Below, piece after piece: positions 51,840 to 60,574 of a stretch of DNA of 64,000 bases. A program made the position numbers and the translations under genes. Each line of letters begins with the position of its first letter. The first letter of the stretch is position 1. Source of the DNA: an uncultured Tateyamaria sp. (GTDB lineage: Bacteria > Pseudomonadota > Alphaproteobacteria > Rhodobacterales > Rhodobacteraceae); contig NZ_CANLVZ010000006.1 in NCBI RefSeq assembly GCF_947494755.1, positions 1 to 64,000 on the forward strand. Reading direction: 5' to 3'. The notes below the pieces were generated by a model. That model saw only the letters and a program-made list of their open reading frames with translations. It ran no database searches and was not told the origin of the DNA.

Positions 51840-53117
51840 CTATTCAGCCCCCACGACACGCAGCGGATCCATCAGCACCCAAGCATCATTGGGGATGGTC
51901 TGTGCGACCAATGCAGTCTCAGCGCCCACGCCCTTGTTCCCGCGCGTGGCCGGAATATGAAACGGCGTGGCCCAAACCTGCGCATCAACGGCGATGCGCA
52001 GCTCGCCCGTCACGCCAGACGACACAGCGCTACCCCCATAGAAGTTCAACGCGATCTGCATGGACGACAGATCAATCGCACCTTGCAGCGATACGGTTTC
52101 GAACGCCGTACCGGGACGGATGGTGACGTCCTTGAACAGACGACCCGCAGGCGTTGCCGCGTTGGCGTAGAAGATCACATCCGCACTTGGGGATGGGCGC
52201 ACGTACAAATCGACGTCCACGTTTTGATCCCACGTCGCGCCAATCGTGACCGACGATGCATTCTGCCAGATCGGCGCAGGTGCTGGCGCGTCTTCCGGTG
52301 CCGCTTGGTAAAGCGCAGGCACTGATCCGTTGTCCGGCGCAAAGGTCAGCATCTCCAGCTTGTCCGTCGACACCAAAGGTTCAGGATCGATGCGGTCGGG
52401 CACTTCGCCCGCCGCCAATCTAAACAGCGTGGCCAGATCGTCGCCAAAGTAGGCCATCTGCACCCCGTGCGCCTCAGCACTCAGGGTCCAGAACCGTTCG
52501 ACACTGAATGCATGCGCAGGTGACACGACCCAGTCTTCGCCAACAAGGCCAAAGAACAGATCCATGCTGTCAAGCGATGCGGGCAGGCCAGCGGTGCCGT
52601 AAGGCGTTTGACCCGCTGTCGCCGCGATATGCCCATCACCGGGCACACGCGCCCCGCGCATTGACACGGACGGCGCGCGGGGATCATCGGCAATCGGCGA
52701 TCCAATTACGATCACAGCCGCGTCCCCCTTTGCATAGGACCCGCGCAGTGTGCGCAAGAACCCTGGCAGATCAATCTGTGCGACACGACCCGGCACAGGC
52801 TCCGCACCGTTAACAAACGGCTTGAGCGCCCCGATCAATGCACGGTTAGCCTGCAACCGTGTGCGGGGATTGTCGCTGTTCTTGCCGGACGGTACCACAA
52901 AGCTTCCCAGCAGCCGCACATTGGCTACGTCGAAGAACAGGGCTGTCTCGCCCGATTGCAGATGGGTGGCCGCGTGCAGCAGCATTTGCTCTACCTGCGC
53001 CTGCACCGCTCCGCGGTCCTGATATGGCGACAGACCAAAGATCAGGTCGCGTGCCGAGGCTGGCAACGCAAGCGCAAGGCTCACCAAGACAGCAGTAAAG
53101 GATGATGTATAGGTCAT
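51840..53117 (-). CDS. Exported protein with YfaP-like/DUF2135-like beta domain
   Basis: 425-aa protein with signal peptide (about 1-22, ending PASARD). Residues about 290-420 contain 'IGATWDQNVDVDLYVRPS', 'YANAATPAGRLFKDV' and 'ALNFYGGSA', similar to the DUF2135/YfaP beta-sandwich pattern (WD...DVDL.V....G). The N-terminal 270 residues resemble a VWA/caspase-like Rossmann layout only weakly (AVIVIGSPIADDP). In an operon with the four-TM gene 18 bp upstream. Function unknown. Confidence 0.6.
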   Translation of the reverse strand: MTYTSSFTAVLVSLALALPASARDLIFGLSPYQDRGAVQAQVEQMLLHAATHLQSGETALFFDVANVRLLGSFVVPSGKNSDNPRTRLQANRALIGALKPFVNGAEPVPGRVAQIDLPGFLRTLRGSYAKGDAAVIVIGSPIADDPRAPSVSMRGARVPGDGHIAATAGQTPYGTAGLPASLDSMDLFFGLVGEDWVVSPAHAFSVERFWTLSAEAHGVQMAYFGDDLATLFRLAAGEVPDRIDPEPLVSTDKLEMLTFAPDNGSVPALYQAAPEDAPAPAPIWQNASSVTIGATWDQNVDVDLYVRPSPSADVIFYANAATPAGRLFKDVTIRPGTAFETVSLQGAIDLSSMQIALNFYGGSAVSSGVTGELRIAVDAQVWATPFHIPATRGNKGVGAETALVAQTIPNDAWVLMDPLRVVGAE

Positions 53118-53134
53118 GAGATATCTCCTGTTTC

Positions 53135-54166
53135 TCAAAGGATCGGGTCGTGGCGTTCGCCGCGTCGGGCGTCATAGGCCAGCACAGCAAGGTTGATTTG
53201 CGCCTCAAGCGACGCGGTGTAGCCCGCAAGCTCGCCTTCGCTGTTGCCAAGGGTGTCTTGCAGCTGCGCAATCCTGGCGTCCAAGGCCGCAAGCCGCCGC
53301 AGCAGGTCGATGTACTCGGGGTTTTCGACCCAGTAATTCGGGGAATAGAACGCAGCCAATTTATCGAGGCGATGCGCCAAAACACTGCTCACCGTAATCT
53401 CGGTCAGCAAGGTGACCACCGTAAACGCGGTGGCGCGCATGCGTTCCCACCAGCTTTGATCGTCAAGCAGCCCCGCTGTGACAGGTCCCGCATCCAGACC
53501 ATGGAACGAGGCCGCATAGAGCAACACCCAAAGCAGGATGCAGATCACCGCAAGGATGTTCAGCCCATAGGTGAACGCGCGACGCAAACCTTCATGGTGC
53601 AGATGCGACCACATGGATTTGACTGCCCATGCCGACAACGGTGCCAGAGCCGACATCGTCCACACGAGCGCGCCCGACTGGAAAATCGGTAGGCCTGTAC
53701 CCTCAAGATTGGCTTTTGCCGTCAACAGCGCCGCGAGCGTGGCGACGACCAACAGCATCGCCAAAATGACCGCCTCAATCCGGTGCCGCCATTGCCAGTC
53801 GCCAAAGGGCGTCTCAATCTGCGCGTCCGCGCTGCGGCCATGGTTGGCCTTGCTGGCCGGAAGCCATTGTGGCGTTTCCGCAAGCCGCGTGGCGATGATC
53901 GCACGCTCAGCGAGGGCAGTGTTTAACGCCGTCGACACGTCCGCGATCAGCAATTCCAGACGTTTCATCGCAGCGCCATACTTGGCCATAAACGCCGCTG
54001 TGATCAGTTCGACCAGCCTTTTGCGGCCTTCATCCGCATCAAGGATTTTGAGCGCAGAGGCCAAAAGGATCGGTATCAATTCGGTGATCAGGTGTCGGAT
54101 ATGCGTACCCGCGCCGCGAAACGGATCGCCGGGATCATTGCCAGTTGTGTTGTTATCGTCAGACAT
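53135..54166 (-). CDS. Membrane protein with four helices and coiled-coil C terminus
   Basis: 343-aa protein. Cytosolic helical N terminus (1-130), membrane helices at about 131-152, 165-185, 198-222 and 236-260, then a C-terminal coiled coil (LLRRLAALDARIAQLQ). No recognised family; the layout resembles a sensor or anchoring protein. It precedes the exported YfaP-like gene by 17 bp; together they may span the envelope. ATG 54166 is used. Confidence 0.6.
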   Translation of the reverse strand: MSDDNNTTGNDPGDPFRGAGTHIRHLITELIPILLASALKILDADEGRKRLVELITAAFMAKYGAAMKRLELLIADVSTALNTALAERAIIATRLAETPQWLPASKANHGRSADAQIETPFGDWQWRHRIEAVILAMLLVVATLAALLTAKANLEGTGLPIFQSGALVWTMSALAPLSAWAVKSMWSHLHHEGLRRAFTYGLNILAVICILLWVLLYAASFHGLDAGPVTAGLLDDQSWWERMRATAFTVVTLLTEITVSSVLAHRLDKLAAFYSPNYWVENPEYIDLLRRLAALDARIAQLQDTLGNSEGELAGYTASLEAQINLAVLAYDARRGERHDPIL

Positions 54167-54182
54167 GTCGTGTCCTCTATTG

Positions 54183-54212
54183 AAAAAAAGCACCGCGCAG
54201 AGGCGGTGCTTT
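54183..54212 (-). terminator. Rho-independent terminator (leftward)
   Basis: Stem AAAGCACCGC / GCGGTGCTTT around GCAGAG, running on the minus strand into a U-run (seven A on the plus strand at 54183-54189). It ends transcription of the SMR/DMT-like gene. Confidence 0.85.
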
Positions 54213-54275
54213 CCGGGTAGGACAGGTCGAGATTTGCCAAGGGCGGCAACCGGGACAGAAGTGGGCGGAATTTGC

Positions 54276-54614
54276 TCAACTAGCTGTTGGCAGGCTCAAA
54301 AGCACGATGCCAAGAAAAAGCAATCCGACGGCCAACGCTTGGCGCATCGTCAGAACCTCGCCGTAGGCGACGCCAATGGCGACAACGGCAAAAAGCCCTG
54401 CGGCTGACGTCACCGTCGACAAAACAGCAATGGGTTGATCAGAACGCCCCAGCAAAGACAAATATACAACCGAGGTCGCGGCCCATGCCAAAGCGCCCGC
54501 GATGGCCGCGACACCTGATCCAGACACTTCGGCATGTTTCAAGAAACCAACCCCCACGACGTTCAGCGCCGCGCCCAAACACACCAAACCTATAGACACC
54601 AAGATTCCGACCAT
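54276..54614 (-). CDS. Small DMT/SMR-like transporter subunit
   Basis: 112-aa protein with four hydrophobic helices; the end 'AYGEVLTMRQALAVGLLFLGIVLLSL' in part matches the helix-3/4 pattern of small multidrug resistance (SMR) and half-size EamA transporters. The key Glu14 of EmrE is not in its usual place in helix 1, so drug export is not claimed. ATG 54614 follows a GGGAGG site. Single gene with its own terminator. Confidence 0.7.
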   Translation of the reverse strand: MVGILVSIGLVCLGAALNVVGVGFLKHAEVSGSGVAAIAGALAWAATSVVYLSLLGRSDQPIAVLSTVTSAAGLFAVVAIGVAYGEVLTMRQALAVGLLFLGIVLLSLPTAS

Positions 54615-54687
54615 CACGGCCTCCCAAAAAAGTTGACCCGCCCTGAATGAACGGAGCGGGTCTGATCTGCGGGCGAAGGATGGGCGG

Positions 54688-55230
54688 CTATTCGGCGGCA
54701 CTCGTAAGTTCTTCGCGGCGGTAGCGGTCGATTTTCACGGCGACATCCTCCCAGAACATCAACGAAAGCAGCGACTTGCTCACGCTTTGGCTTGACGGAT
54801 CGTCCATCTTTTCGAACTGACGATTGAGGGTCCTGCGACTGGAGCTGCGGAAAGCCTCTTCGAGCGATAGTAATGGAACGCCCAAGTCGATGAAGACCGG
54901 CAAGTCCTTTACATCATAGACCACTTGCTCGCCCGTCCATTCCATCCTCGCAATATTCAAGGTCACAGGTGCGAGATCGAGCATTTTAACGCGCTTTGGC
55001 ATGTTCTTTGGTTTCGGAAGACGCGCTTTGATCAAGCGATCTTCTTCGTGCCAATCCAATACGGTGTTGCAAATACTATTCCGCACAAGATTGGCGGTTT
55101 CGCCCCAGGGACGAATTTGTTTCGCCAGCCAGGATTCATGAAGAGGGTCGCGCAGCTGGGTGTTACGCGCGCCAATGACAAAAGGGACTTCAGGTGTGTT
55201 TTCTTGTGGCGGTTTTTTCTCTTTGCTCAT
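54688..55230 (-). CDS. Hypothetical protein (180 aa)
   Basis: Soluble, charged protein starting MSKEKKPPQENT; no recognised domain. Features are the basic middle 'LPKPKNMPKRVKML' and an Arg-rich stretch 'SSSRRTLNRQFEKM'. It is divergent from the caspase gene (210 bp apart) and lies upstream of the SMR-like gene. AT/GC content is intermediate. Function unknown. Confidence 0.55.
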   Translation of the reverse strand: MSKEKKPPQENTPEVPFVIGARNTQLRDPLHESWLAKQIRPWGETANLVRNSICNTVLDWHEEDRLIKARLPKPKNMPKRVKMLDLAPVTLNIARMEWTGEQVVYDVKDLPVFIDLGVPLLSLEEAFRSSSRRTLNRQFEKMDDPSSQSVSKSLLSLMFWEDVAVKIDRYRREELTSAAE

Positions 55231-55440
55231 GGTACAAACTCCATTTGAAGTTTGCGTAAGGGATCCTACCGGAACCATTTCCGGCCGCGTGACGTCTTCC
55301 AAAGAGTCGGTTAGAATCGTCCCTGTTTGGGACCACGAATATTTTTTTTGAAAGAATGTTGGGGGACCACGAATCGTTCGAACGTGCGAAATTCATGTCA
55401 ATCTTCAAAAAAGATCGGCAAACATGGAGAGGTTTCTTAA

Positions 55441-56475
55441 ATGCTCGAAAATGACAAAGCTGCTGTAGTCGTCGGCATCGACCACTATCCGGGACGAAAC
55501 ATGCTGTATGGTTGTTGTAAAGACGCGAAGCGCGTTGCGGAACAGCTTTCCAGAAATGATGACGGAACAAAAAATATGGAGGTTTCGCATCATTTGAGCG
55601 TGGACTTGCAATCCGTCACGCAGCCCTCAATCATGGAGAGCATTGAGGATATGTTCGCATCTACCCTAAAATGCGCGGTGCTATATCTCGCAGGACATAC
55701 GACGATTAACACTCGAACGGACGACGTGGTCTTAGTTACGCCGGACAGCGATGGTCGCGGGCAAGGCATCAGCTTAAACGAAATCATGATCCTTGCAAAT
55801 GATGCGTTTCCCCGGGTTCAATCCTCCATCATCCTTCTCGACACTTGCCATTCTGGCGCGTCCGGCGATGTACGAAAAACTGCAAATCGTGCGACGTCTT
55901 CCATGATCGGTGAAGGCGTTACCGTTCTTGCTGCAAGTGGGCGCAAACAATCTGCGAATGAGAGCAATGAAGGTGGCGTTTTTACCAGCTTGATGATTGA
56001 AGCATTGAAGGGCAGCGCCGCCGATCTCCTCGGTCGTGTGACACCTGCTGCCGTCTATTCATTCATTGACCAGAATTTTGGCGCTGTCGGACAACGGCCC
56101 GTTTACAAAGCCAATGTTTCGCGTTTCACGAGTTTGCGTCAATGTCAGCCCAGAATAGATGTTGGTCATCTTCTTTCATTACCAGATTGGTTTCCGGTCA
56201 AAGCAACAGATCCGACAAAACAAGACTTCTACCCATTGGATGAACGCTACGAGCCCAACCGAGACAACGTCCCGAAAGAGATGATGGCTATTCCGCCGGA
56301 CCCGAAGTTGACCAAGATTTTTGCCGGGCTTCAGGCTTGCAATCGTCAAGGCATGGTCGTCCCCGTTGATGCAGAACACATGTACTATGCCGCAATCAAT
56401 AGAACAGGCTGTAAGTTGACACCCTTAGGGAAGCACTACCGCAACCTCATTGATAAAGGGCAGCTGCTTTCTTAA
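55441..56475 (+). CDS. Caspase-like peptidase (C14 family)
   Basis: 344-aa protein. The N-terminal 200 residues are a caspase/metacaspase p20-type domain: 'AAVVVGIDHYPG', catalytic His86 in YLAGHTT and catalytic Cys136 in LLDTCHSGA, then 'TVLAASGRKQSANES' and 'GGVFTSLMIEAL'. The C-terminal 140 residues are not recognised and may be a sensor or binding region. Bacterial caspases of this kind occur as effectors in several defence systems. It is convergent and overlapping at the stop with the ankyrin gene. Start ATG follows GAGAGG. Confidence 0.88.
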   Translation: MLENDKAAVVVGIDHYPGRNMLYGCCKDAKRVAEQLSRNDDGTKNMEVSHHLSVDLQSVTQPSIMESIEDMFASTLKCAVLYLAGHTTINTRTDDVVLVTPDSDGRGQGISLNEIMILANDAFPRVQSSIILLDTCHSGASGDVRKTANRATSSMIGEGVTVLAASGRKQSANESNEGGVFTSLMIEALKGSAADLLGRVTPAAVYSFIDQNFGAVGQRPVYKANVSRFTSLRQCQPRIDVGHLLSLPDWFPVKATDPTKQDFYPLDERYEPNRDNVPKEMMAIPPDPKLTKIFAGLQACNRQGMVVPVDAEHMYYAAINRTGCKLTPLGKHYRNLIDKGQLLS

Positions 56476-57866
56476 TCCATTCCCGATGGTCCGGCTTGCG
56501 GAGCGTCAGAACCTTCCGCGTGTCGGGCCCACGACATTATTGCTCGCCGTTCGTCTGGCGCAGTGAAGTCATCATGCGTCACATCTGGAGAAACACCCAT
56601 CACTTTTAAAGCATCGGACGTTTTTAAGTAAATCAAGTCAGCGAGTGTCATTTGGAGTTGAGCTATAGGGTCGGTTGCCAGTGCCGTCTCATCAGCGGGA
56701 AGTGGAGCACAATTCAATGCAAAACGATTTCTGCGATCTAAAATGGTCGGGTCAAGCTGCGCTTGCGCTAGCCTGACTGATAAATCAACCAGAACTGGAT
56801 CGTGCTCAGTATCGTCCTTGACACCACGAATGACTTCTGACGTGAAGTCGGCATCGCCCAATAGAACTTGCACACAAATCATTTCGCTTTCACTTGCCGT
56901 TACATGAAGTGCGGTTTGACCTGTCTTTGGATCAATCGCATTTATATTTGCGCCATCAGCGAGTGCTATTGCCATAGAAACAGCATCTCCACTCTTTGCT
57001 GCGTTTAAAAAAGCCAAATCAGCCTCAGAAAAATCATTACTCATACCTCTCTCTTTCGTTAACAGTTCTCCTCCAAAAAAAAATCTATTGGAATATTTAA
57101 GTATATTGCTTTTTTGCCGCCTCGTCAAATTAGAGGACTTTTCCAAATTGTCGAAATTCAACGGCGCAATTCTAATTACTTCACACAATTTTGACCCTCC
57201 TGCCGTGGTCAAACGTATTCGGTCATCAGCTCTTACAACCCCTCCAGTTTCCGGCGTCCGACTGCCAACTGTGTGATCATCAACGATAGCATAGCGCAAA
57301 TATGTACCAAGCCTATAAATCCGGCCAAATTCTTCAGAGAGTCTGTCATAGTATCCGTCATCCATGCGTCGTTCGAAGACAGAAACCTGCTCGGAGCGCC
57401 GTCGGGAATACTCACGCATCGCTCGAAACAATTCGTATTCTAGCTTGGTCATACTGGCTCTCGCCAAGGTCACTGTATAAATCAGCGCAGCCGTAGCAGA
57501 GGAGTTCTCTCCATAGTACAGTCCGGCCATGTCTTGTGCGGACGAAACGGCGCGCTCGCTTCTCTTCGACTTTCTAGAAGGTTGTTTAGTAAGAATTGGT
57601 TGCTCTACTGAAAGGAAACCCTTGGCTTCCAACAACAGAACACATGCTTGAAGCGTCTGAGGGCTTGGGGGCTTTCCTTGCACGACGAAGCGTCTTAGCG
57701 ACCGTTCTGAAGCATTGATCTCACTGCCATTGGCTAGTGCTACAGGGTAGGCAGACATAACTCCCGACAACCATCGCATAGCACTCGACGGAAACGGATT
57801 ACGTTCGAGAATGTAGCAAAACAAAAGGGATCTGGTTGCAGTTTCGTGTAAAGATAAATTTGTCAT
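56472..57866 (-). CDS. Ankyrin-repeat protein convergent with the caspase gene
   Basis: 464-aa soluble protein. Residues about 275-335 have one or two ankyrin-type repeats (FLNAAKSGDAVSMAIALADGANINAIDPKTGQTALHV in part). The N-terminal 270 residues are unrecognised, with a Lys/Arg-rich linker at about 95-108 and a possible winged-helix region near 215-240. Its stop overlaps the caspase stop by 3 bp. Ankyrin modules commonly regulate partner proteins, so it could control the caspase. The functional link is inferred only from adjacency. Confidence 0.65.
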   Translation of the reverse strand: MTNLSLHETATRSLLFCYILERNPFPSSAMRWLSGVMSAYPVALANGSEINASERSLRRFVVQGKPPSPQTLQACVLLLEAKGFLSVEQPILTKQPSRKSKRSERAVSSAQDMAGLYYGENSSATAALIYTVTLARASMTKLEYELFRAMREYSRRRSEQVSVFERRMDDGYYDRLSEEFGRIYRLGTYLRYAIVDDHTVGSRTPETGGVVRADDRIRLTTAGGSKLCEVIRIAPLNFDNLEKSSNLTRRQKSNILKYSNRFFFGGELLTKERGMSNDFSEADLAFLNAAKSGDAVSMAIALADGANINAIDPKTGQTALHVTASESEMICVQVLLGDADFTSEVIRGVKDDTEHDPVLVDLSVRLAQAQLDPTILDRRNRFALNCAPLPADETALATDPIAQLQMTLADLIYLKTSDALKVMGVSPDVTHDDFTAPDERRAIMSWARHAEGSDAPQAGPSGMD

Positions 57867-58026
57867 TTTAACTTAGCAACTGCCTCAGCATGCTCCATCC
57901 TAGTAAGATCGACCCGCTAACGTCAGTTGATGCGGACGTTCTAGTGGACCATTAAGCTGTTGTTCACCAGATAGTCTGGTCAACATTCATCAAATATACA
58001 ACACACTTGCTGACTGGGGTCAGGGT
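57867..58026. other. Intergenic, no gene seen
   Basis: Upstream region of the ankyrin gene. It holds no ORF of note, and presumably its promoter. Confidence 0.3.
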
Positions 58027-58122
58027 TCATACCCAGAGCACGACGACAGCAGCCAATGTGCATGTGGATAGGAAGACCTTAGGGCACCTGTCGTAGCGTT
58101 TTCCGACCCGCCTCCAATCCTT
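58027..58122 (-). pseudogene. IS5-family transposase remnant (C terminus)
   Basis: The minus strand translates to a stretch with DWRRVGKRYDRCPKVFLS and a following LAAVVVLWV before TGA at 58027-58029. This matches the conserved C-terminal end of IS5-group transposases (form: YDRC...F.SA..LAA...FWL). About 30 codons remain, so it is a fragment. Confidence 0.75.
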
Positions 58123-58123
58123 G

Positions 58124-58343
58124 TGACCTGCCCCCCTGAAAACTCCAATGATTTAAGCTAGCCTGTTTTCCAACTAGGAAACAAACGATGAAGGAAAACC
58201 ATTTCAACGAAAAGCAGATAATCGGAATACTGAAATAGCATCAGTTTAGGCCTGGAGCTAAGGAGCTCTGTCGCAAACACGGAGTCAGCGATGCAATGTC
58301 TTACAAGTGCTGGTCGACGTACTGTGCCATGGAAGTGTCACCT
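58124..58343 (+). pseudogene. IS3-family terminus and orfA remnant
   Basis: Starts with the terminal repeat TGACCTGCCCCCCTGAAAAC. The orfA start ATG at 58188 reads M-K-E-N-H-F-N-E-K-Q-I-I-G-I-L-K, then TAG (58236), then continues in frame with RPGAKELCRKHGVSDA. This is OrfA of IS3-group elements, inactivated by the stop and cut off after about 50 codons. The terminus matches the IS end at 1-77. Confidence 0.82.
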
Positions 58344-58392
58344 AGCATATAATGCTTACTTTACAGAACTTGAACAGACTTTCTCAAAAACA

Positions 58393-59802
58393 CTAACCGC
58401 ACTCCAAGTAACTCTTTGGAAGTTTCAAAATTTTTGGGCAGCACTTCAATGCTAATCCAAATAAAAAATAGCAGAAGATAAACATAAAAAATGGAGTAAG
58501 CACGATACCTACGCCGTTTGGCAATTCAGGAAATGTAATTTCTGCCACTAAGACTGATACATAACCAAAAAAAACATACACGGCAGACATAATTACGCAA
58601 TGCAGAATCTTAAAATTATTTTTTTCAAAAAAACGAACTCCTATGTGCCAGGTTGCATAGCATTGAGACAACAGGCCCAAGCCAATTGATAAACCAAGAG
58701 TATCCAAAAAAGACAAGGCGTTGCCGAAAATTAAGGCGAGAATAAACAATGCAAGCGCACAAAGTATAAAGATAGGAAATGCCAAGACCGGTGTAGATGC
58801 AATAGTCTTGGCATACTTCAATCGGAAAGATTTTTCGGACGCTGCTTTATCTCGCACGCCAACGAAGCATTCGATTGCAGTCTGCGAATCCCATTTGTAT
58901 CCTAAATTAGTGTGTCGCAGAGTTTTTTCATTTAACCCAATCATACCACCCTTGGGAGAGTAACCTGGTAAAGCAGTCCCGAAATCATCTAAACAAATTT
59001 TTCGAAATTCCTCCCATTGCGCTTTCGATCCTATATCCTTACTACGATACGAACTTTTTAACTTAGTCTCCCCAGGCATTACAATTATAGTTTTCCCTTC
59101 ATAATCCATACTATGGATGTACTTGAACTCTTCATATGCTGAACTGTTTCTGCTAGAAAATGGTAGAATTATTACGAGTTGGCTCGCGTCAATATACTTC
59201 GCAACAATTGGAAGCCAGATCCCGATGTCTTCGGAGCCAGCGTCACGAATGGGCATTCCGATAAGATCCGGATGTTCCCAACCAAACTTTAAAATCCTAA
59301 ATTTTGGGTATGTTGCCCTCACCAAGTTGTACTCAAGATTTTCTGACAGCAAGAAATCCCCATCTAGGAAATCAACAATCTCATCAAGTACAGACCAAAA
59401 GTAACTATTGCCAAGTCGTCCATCAAAAATAAACTGCCTCAAGAACAGGATGGAGCGGACCTCATAATCAAGCTCTTGCTTAGCCAATTGTCTCCTAATG
59501 AGATTAGTTGATGTTATTTGCGCACCCGCATAAAAGTATGCAACGACTAGTCCTGCTAAAAATGTGAATAAAGGCAGAAGTTCTGCCATGCCAAATGCCC
59601 CAATATTAAATTCTTTCTGCGATTTTATTTCAATTTCTGTGCCAACTATTATTGAGGCAATAATAACGGACAGAAAAATAGGCATATAGGTGAGTTTAAT
59701 ATTTTTTGTCACCGCAAGAAGGCTTTCAAGTGAGTGCTTTTTCAAAGTACGGGTTACTGGCCAAAAGAAAACACCAATCAATCTTTCTTTGCCAATGATC
59801 AA
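58393..59802 (-). CDS. AT-rich membrane protein with cytosolic TIR/SLOG-like segment
   Basis: 469 aa (TTG at 59802 assumed; start uncertain). Two helices at about 38-60 and 72-96 are followed by a cytosolic region of about 230 residues, then four helices from about 335 to 455. The cytosolic part has 'SQLVIILPFSSRNSSAYEEFKYI' in part and 'YEGKTIIVMPGE', the pattern seen in TIR-like or nucleotide-handling domains (hhhhP...S....E...h....Kh.hh.P). Much more AT-rich than the rest of the window, indicating recent transfer. Beside IS remnants and a caspase gene. A membrane-associated defence effector is a reasonable guess, no more. Confidence 0.6.
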   Translation of the reverse strand: MIIGKERLIGVFFWPVTRTLKKHSLESLLAVTKNIKLTYMPIFLSVIIASIIVGTEIEIKSQKEFNIGAFGMAELLPLFTFLAGLVVAYFYAGAQITSTNLIRRQLAKQELDYEVRSILFLRQFIFDGRLGNSYFWSVLDEIVDFLDGDFLLSENLEYNLVRATYPKFRILKFGWEHPDLIGMPIRDAGSEDIGIWLPIVAKYIDASQLVIILPFSSRNSSAYEEFKYIHSMDYEGKTIIVMPGETKLKSSYRSKDIGSKAQWEEFRKICLDDFGTALPGYSPKGGMIGLNEKTLRHTNLGYKWDSQTAIECFVGVRDKAASEKSFRLKYAKTIASTPVLAFPIFILCALALFILALIFGNALSFLDTLGLSIGLGLLSQCYATWHIGVRFFEKNNFKILHCVIMSAVYVFFGYVSVLVAEITFPELPNGVGIVLTPFFMFIFCYFLFGLALKCCPKILKLPKSYLECG

Positions 59803-60574
59803 ATTTCTAACCTTGATTAATTTTAAAATTACGTATTCGCAAAATTATAACTGATGCGTTTCCTGCCGTCATTGTGATAACTTGCATAAGGCAATCGACG
59901 AAAATTGATAAGCCGTATTGTAACGATCTTCGAGATGCTTATAGTTGATATTACACCACACCGCAACGTACTGTCGACCTTTTGTGCTGGGCTCGCAGGC
60001 ATACTTGCGGTCGGAAGCGTTCACTTTCGAATTATTCGCACTGATTGCAAACGAGAGCCTTTGGCACTCGCAAACGAGAGCCTTTGGCACTCGCAAGATG
60101 TGTGCTGGCAGACAACACATCTAGGCAAGGGAGCCCGCTGCGCGCTCCCGTTGCATCCCTCCGGCTCAAAACTTCAAAGAGGTTACGCCATTAGCGGACT
60201 TTGATCGGGCAGTGCCGCGAATGGCAGTTAACCGACTGTGGACTGGAAACGACCACGTTCCAAGTAGCAGACGGTGTTTGTTTCAGTTTGCCAGATATCT
60301 CCCGGGACCAGTCATTGGCCATGCTGCAGAATTGGAGGGGTGTGGGCTTGGTGCTGCGCTTAGCCGATGGCGTGCCGATGACTGTTGCCAGCCCGAAGCC
60401 GACGTTGGATCCAGCGGGATAGGTGACTGCTTGGCGGGACAATGCGGACATTGGCCTCCAAGCGGCGAAGGGCTGCTTTTGAACATGTGATAATTACGAT
60501 TCGGAACGTCGCCGGTGTCCGGTCTGATGTCCTTCGGCCCTAGTCACCGTTAGAATTACGCGAACAGGCTGAAC
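59803..60574. other. Gene-free stretch, 770 bp, with tandem repeat
   Basis: No convincing gene. Short frames such as 60201-60422 give no recognisable product. The stretch includes a two-copy 23-bp tandem repeat at 60047-60092. The rightmost 100 bp is presumably the 3' flank of the pentapeptide gene. Confidence 0.3.
60047..60092 (+). repeat. Tandem repeat, 2 x 23 bp
   Basis: The unit GCAAACGAGAGCCTTTGGCACTC, written here as GCAAACGAGAGCC followed by TTTGGCACTC, occurs twice without a mismatch at 60047-60069 and 60070-60092, then breaks off after GCAA. No ORF or known element is associated. Confidence 0.85.
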
